This document shows positions 45,901 through 48,519 of a stretch of 48,519 nucleotides of DNA, in pieces. Position 1 is the stretch's first letter. Each line of letters opens with the position of its first letter. Source of the DNA: Balneola sp. (GTDB lineage Bacteria > Bacteroidota > Rhodothermia > Balneolales > Balneolaceae); assembly GCA_002720745.1 (NCBI GenBank), contig PBJO01000016.1, positions 1 to 48,519 on the forward strand, read 5' to 3'. A model generated the notes under the pieces. It worked only from the letters and a program-made list of their open reading frames with translations. It did not search any database and had not been told where the DNA came from. Made by a program: the position numbers and the translations under genes.

Positions 45901-46612
45901 TGAAATCTTTAATAATAAAAATAGTGATATCGATTTAACAGACTGGGTATTAAAAGATGAAGATGACGACCATGAATTCTTATTCTCAGATGGTACAATT
46001 TTAAAAAGTGGCAATTATGCTATAATTGTGCGTGATAGTGTCAAATTCAAGGAAGTATATGATCATTCAATAGACATACTTGGTGAGATGGATTTTGGTC
46101 TAGCTGGTGGCAGTGATGATGTACGAATTTTTGATAATTTTGGAGTAATTATTGATTCTGTAAGTTATGATGACGAATCACCTTGGCCAGTTGAAGCTGA
46201 CGGGCAAGGATATAGCTTGGAATTGATAAATATTGAAAGTGATAACAGCATAGCAGAATCTTGGCAAGCTTCAAAATATGCTCAAGGTTCTCCTGGTTTA
46301 GAGAACGGCATATTAATTGATAATGAAAAATATAATTCTGACTTACCCACTACTTATCATCTTTCACAGAATTATCCAAATCCATTTAATCCAAGCACCT
46401 GGATAGAATTTGCAATCCCTAAATCAGGTTTTGTGAAAATCGAAATTTATTCAAGTCTTGGGCAAAAAGTAGCTGAATTAGCCAATAATAATTACCCAGC
46501 AGGCAGTCATGCTGTAGAGTTTAATGCAAATTTATTAGCATCGGGAGTCTATTTTTACAAACTGATAACCCCAGATTTTGAAAAAACTAGAAAAATGTTG
46601 CTCATAAAATAG
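42962..46612 (+). CDS. Large secreted CotH kinase protein with two lamin-tail domains and T9SS domain
   Basis: A 1216-aa secreted protein. Signal peptide to about residue 24 (VTA-Q). Order: lamin-tail domain 1 (~25-100, IINEISSNN, DWIELFNESTDTVNLNGY), a galactose-binding-like region (~105-270), a chitobiase/beta-hexosaminidase C-terminal-like module (YYTTDGSIPTSESLLLNG, near 395-440), the CotH kinase domain (~450-800) with IVLRNSGNDF, YWGIHNIREKLNEHYVE and WILYDTDFGFNLRYGG, an InlB-like repeat (GYEFIGWTGDI), lamin-tail domain 2 (~955-1060) and a T9SS domain from QNYPNPFNPSTWIEF to MLLIK. It would be a cell-surface or released kinase-like protein. The next gene starts 4 bases after its stop. 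Confidence 0.92.
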   Translation: MNYLLIRSILFVAIKLIFIQVVTAQLIINEISSNNKSTLQDNEGDYPDWIELFNESTDTVNLNGYTISDDREELDKYIIPDINIAPFSYLILFASGKNYVSDVTYWETLVGNGQIAKYIIPNSQTDNNWIEKDFNDQNWLNGQYGIGYGDEDDETVVSNGTQSIFARSYFQVDDLKSVKSMILHMDYDDAFVAYLNGTEIARENITGDAPLAHDHQADSYTEPRIPTGQYPWEKDIIEYISLLEEGENVLALQVHNFNTGSSDLTAYPFLSLGFKSEINNSNGTNEILEISDIRERKIHTNFKLSSKGETIYISDTDSVVIDSLNYPVLISDESYGLINNPDSVEYGIFNNPTPGTENGTSGYNKRLKIPELNYYGGFYDGFISLKLHESGSDNDEMPPVYYTTDGSIPTSESLLLNGNQLDFFRTGVVKLRAIQNNALPSPIQTETYFIQQNHDLPVISISTHPRNLWSDEEGIYVVGTNGIGGNGHEKANWNQDWEIPVGFEYYNEDGIRIINTAAGAKIFGGWSRLNPMKSLSIFFRSEYGLGEIDLKLFESKDITKFESIVLRNSGNDFTSQGHSMFRDGLMSTLVNDTEIDNNAFQPSVVYLNGEYWGIHNIREKLNEHYVESNSYADSEYIDLIGNGGGVNQFRAVHGSAEKYDDLIRYSTSRPLGFRQFYDEVETMLDIDNYIDYHLTQIYYSNTDWPGNNTKIWRSRNQDGKWRWILYDTDFGFNLRYGGNVSHNTLTFALDPSGPGWPNPPWSTRLLRNMFDSPIFKVKFVNRMADLMNKNFKPSHVHMMIDSLSNLIESEIPRHMSTETRSGAYGGTVDGWYDQISLMKDFGTERPRWIEQHFTQPISQGGKLGVGPLVDTTIRLSHKDQGVVVINRLMIDESIAQILSNSLVWTGKYFSNVEIPVRAQSRKGYEFIGWTGDIISNNPTITITAGVNIAANFAPASSENEIVITEIMYNSDDEIDSGDWVEIFNNKNSDIDLTDWVLKDEDDDHEFLFSDGTILKSGNYAIIVRDSVKFKEVYDHSIDILGEMDFGLAGGSDDVRIFDNFGVIIDSVSYDDESPWPVEADGQGYSLELINIESDNSIAESWQASKYAQGSPGLENGILIDNEKYNSDLPTTYHLSQNYPNPFNPSTWIEFAIPKSGFVKIEIYSSLGQKVAELANNNYPAGSHAVEFNANLLASGVYFYKLITPDFEKTRKMLLIK

Positions 46613-46615
46613 AAT

Positions 46616-47974
46616 ATGTACCAAAATATGTCTACTTCATTTAAACTACTTTTAATTGGAATCATACCTTTTATAAACTGTGAGACTCATAAAAAGAAAG
46701 TATCTAGTATTCAATCTGGAGACTCACTTTACATAGATCGAATATCTTATTTAGAGCAACTTGAAGGTTTTTGGCTTGGCACTTCAATAGCTAATTGGAC
46801 TGGATTAGTTACTGAAATGGACAAAATTGGTAATACAGAAGATATAACAACACTTCCTTTTTATACCAGAGAAGATTGGAATAAAAAAGACCAACCAGCT
46901 ATTTGGGATGGTGAAAATCCAAGCCAAATATCAAAGACTATCGACTATGTATTAAGGAAACCTGGTGAATTATGGGGGGCTGATGATGACACAGACATCG
47001 AATACATGTATCAACATCTTATTTTGAAACATAAACAAGTTAAACTGAGTCCAAAACAAATTATGGAAGGTTGGCTTGAACATATTTCAATTGAAGAAGA
47101 AAATTTTTTGTGGGTTTCAAATCAAAAAGCATTCGATCTGATGAATGAGGGTTATCTTCCTCCTGAAACTAGCAATCCTAGACTTAATGAACACTATGAA
47201 ATGATAGATGCGCAATTAACAACCGAGATTTTTGGACTTTTTGCACCAGGAAGTCCTAACCTAGCACGAGATCTAGCCAGATTACCAATTCAAACCGTAG
47301 CTAGAAATGAAGCAGAAGATATTGCTCAATTTTATGTAACCATGTTTTCTTTGGCATCTTTAAATCCAGAAAGAAGTATACATGATCGAATTGATTCAAT
47401 TTCTTTATCTGCTCGTAATTACTTACCAGATGATCAATATCCTGCGAAGATGTATGACTATATTCGAAGCTTATATGAGTCAAATATACCATGGGAAACT
47501 GCACGAGATTCAATACATAAAGCTTATCAAATTGAACAAAGGCACGGATATGACATATCCTCAAAAAATCTATACTGTAATGGATGTTTTGCGGCTGGAA
47601 TAAATTTCGCTGCAAGTTTAGTCAGTCTATTTTATGGTGAAGGTGATCTTTTAGAAACTATAAAAATAGGGAGTCTGGCCGGATGGGATTCTGATAATCC
47701 AACTGCAACTTGGGGTGGACTTATAGGATTTATGATAGGGGCAAATGCAATTGAAGAAGCATTTGGAACAGAACTTTCTAATGAATTTCATATTCATAGA
47801 ACACGTCAAAACTTTCCTAATAATGGTGTTGATAATTTTGAGAATATGGCAGAAAATGGGCTAAAGATTGTAGACTCCGTTGTTTTGAATGAATTGAATG
47901 GAAGTTTAAACCAGACCAGAAATTATTGGATAATCCCGTTTAATCATGATAATAATGAGACAATTCAGTATTAA
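46616..47974 (+). CDS. Exported ADP-ribosylglycohydrolase family protein
   Basis: A 452-aa protein of the ADP-ribosylglycohydrolase (ADPRH/DraG) fold. An N-terminal hydrophobic signal ends in FINC with Cys22, so it is probably a periplasmic lipoprotein. The metal-site motifs are present: GADDDTDIEYMY (D123-D127) and the C-terminal GWDSDNPTATWGGLIGFMIG; the opening helix EGFWLGTSIANWTG replaces the usual GxxxGDALG. The DraG class removes ADP-ribose from arginine or related residues, but many members act on other substrates. It starts 4 bases after the CotH gene and overlaps the next gene by up to 29 bases, so it belongs to their operon. Confidence 0.88.
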   Translation: MYQNMSTSFKLLLIGIIPFINCETHKKKVSSIQSGDSLYIDRISYLEQLEGFWLGTSIANWTGLVTEMDKIGNTEDITTLPFYTREDWNKKDQPAIWDGENPSQISKTIDYVLRKPGELWGADDDTDIEYMYQHLILKHKQVKLSPKQIMEGWLEHISIEEENFLWVSNQKAFDLMNEGYLPPETSNPRLNEHYEMIDAQLTTEIFGLFAPGSPNLARDLARLPIQTVARNEAEDIAQFYVTMFSLASLNPERSIHDRIDSISLSARNYLPDDQYPAKMYDYIRSLYESNIPWETARDSIHKAYQIEQRHGYDISSKNLYCNGCFAAGINFAASLVSLFYGEGDLLETIKIGSLAGWDSDNPTATWGGLIGFMIGANAIEEAFGTELSNEFHIHRTRQNFPNNGVDNFENMAENGLKIVDSVVLNELNGSLNQTRNYWIIPFNHDNNETIQY

Positions 47975-48437
47975 TATAATTATTGTATTAATTGCTTTAT
48001 CGTCTAACCTTTTTGCACAGACAAATAATAATGAGTTAAATGCCTTCTGGATTGAAGCTGAAAGACAGGTAAAAGAGGGTGATTTTGAAGCATACTCTAC
48101 CTCATTTCACCAAGATGCCATTTTAATTAATGGAATATCTAAAAACAGTATTCCTATTAAAGAGGCATTAGATGGTTGGGAAAAAGGATTCGAGGATACT
48201 AGACAGAAACAAATGGAAACTAACATTGAGTTTCGTTTTACTGAAACTATACTTGGAACATCATCCGCATATCAAAAAGGTATCTTTCTTTACACTTCAG
48301 AATACGTGGAACAATCACCAGTAAGTGTATTTATACATTTTGAGGTTTTATTAACCAAATCTTATGGCATCTGGAAGATATTAATGGAATACCAAAAAGA
48401 ATATGCAACACAAGAGGATTGGAATCGTCTAGAATAA
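47946..48437 (+). CDS. Exported NTF2-like (DUF4440/SnoaL-type) protein
   Basis: A 163-aa exported protein. Signal peptide to about residue 25 (IALSSNLFA-Q). The mature part has the cone-like NTF2 pattern: a long helix (ELNAFWIEAERQVKEGDFEA), YSTSFHQDAILING, and C-terminal strands (SVFIHFEVLLTKSYGIWKIL). Family members serve as small binding or enzyme domains; no catalytic residues can be assigned. The ATG at 47955 (MRQFS) is a likely alternative start and gives a cleaner signal; the first ATG overlaps the ADP-ribosylglycohydrolase gene by 29 bases. Its stop abuts the next gene's stop on the minus strand. Confidence 0.82.
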   Translation: MIIMRQFSINIIIVLIALSSNLFAQTNNNELNAFWIEAERQVKEGDFEAYSTSFHQDAILINGISKNSIPIKEALDGWEKGFEDTRQKQMETNIEFRFTETILGTSSAYQKGIFLYTSEYVEQSPVSVFIHFEVLLTKSYGIWKILMEYQKEYATQEDWNRLE

Positions 48438-48518
48438 TTACTCTTCCAGATTTTCTTCTTGGTTTTTTTTGTCCTTAAGCTTCTTGTAGGCATACGCCCC
48501 TCCTGCCGCAGCTAACAG
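48438..48518 (-). CDS. C-terminal end of a small membrane-type protein (partial)
   Basis: The minus strand is open from the right edge to a TAA at 48438-48440. It reads LLAAAGGAYAYKKLKDKKNQ followed by an acidic EENLEE end. An Ala/Gly-rich hydrophobic stretch then a Lys-rich tail suggests a short transmembrane segment with a cytosolic end. It abuts the NTF2-like gene's stop with no gap. The rest lies outside the window, so family cannot be given. Confidence 0.5.
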   Translation of the reverse strand: MLAAAGGAYAYKKLKDKKNQEENLEE

Positions 48519-48519
48519 A

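Overview
This is a chromosomal segment of a moderately AT-rich, Gram-negative Bacteroidota-type bacterium, most like the Balneolota/Rhodothermota branch. Four secreted proteins end in the type IX secretion (T9SS) type A sorting domain with the NYPNPFNPST signature and a terminal M(M/L)LIK or MTLIK. There is also a TonB-dependent receptor, several lipoproteins and outer-membrane-type proteins. The taxonomic call is an inference; no 16S gene is present.

Region 1 (1-13.6 kb) is accessory and largely extracytoplasmic. It holds the end of a propeller-like protein, a YHYH-domain lipoprotein, an NAD(P)-binding/DUF2867 protein, a histone-deacetylase-fold hydrolase, an outer-membrane-type protein, a GNAT acetyltransferase, a giant multidomain T9SS subtilisin and a DPP-IV-type S9 peptidase. 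The gap at 13.65-13.88 kb holds a decayed orphan T9SS sorting domain with an in-frame stop.

Region 2 (14-28.5 kb) is the chromosomal core. It contains ispH and a compact minus-strand operon eno - endonuclease I - recF - dciA-like - ybbR-like, then a HAD phosphatase, an outer-membrane-type protein, a small unknown ORF coupled to prmC, a probable oriC, and dnaA - folB - folK - deoxynucleoside kinase - DUF4834-like - TPR, followed by tRNA-Leu(GAG). The oriC region has two perfect DnaA boxes and one near-perfect box. The middle box lies in the 7-nt centre of a perfect 16-bp inverted repeat.

Region 3 (28.5-40.7 kb) has msrA, a DUF2911 protein, a CotH-kinase/lamin-tail T9SS protein, a TonB-dependent receptor behind a TPP riboswitch (hence probably a thiamin-type importer), an M28 aminopeptidase with a PDZ domain, a degenerate FmdB-like protein, a GbsR/MarR regulator, a PlsC acyltransferase, a small basic protein and a DUF305 lipoprotein with a His/Met-rich loop.

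Region 4 (40.8-48.5 kb) has an LVIVD-repeat propeller lipoprotein that ends at a strong terminator. After it comes a tight three-gene unit: a 1216-aa secreted CotH-kinase protein, an exported ADP-ribosylglycohydrolase-family protein and an exported NTF2-like protein.

The signals most worth following are the TPP riboswitch with its visible Shine-Dalgarno-sequestering hairpin, the palindrome-embedded DnaA box at oriC, the secreted CotH/ADP-ribosylglycohydrolase/NTF2 operon, and the fossil T9SS domain. I see no CRISPR array, intact insertion sequence, prophage or recognisable defence system.
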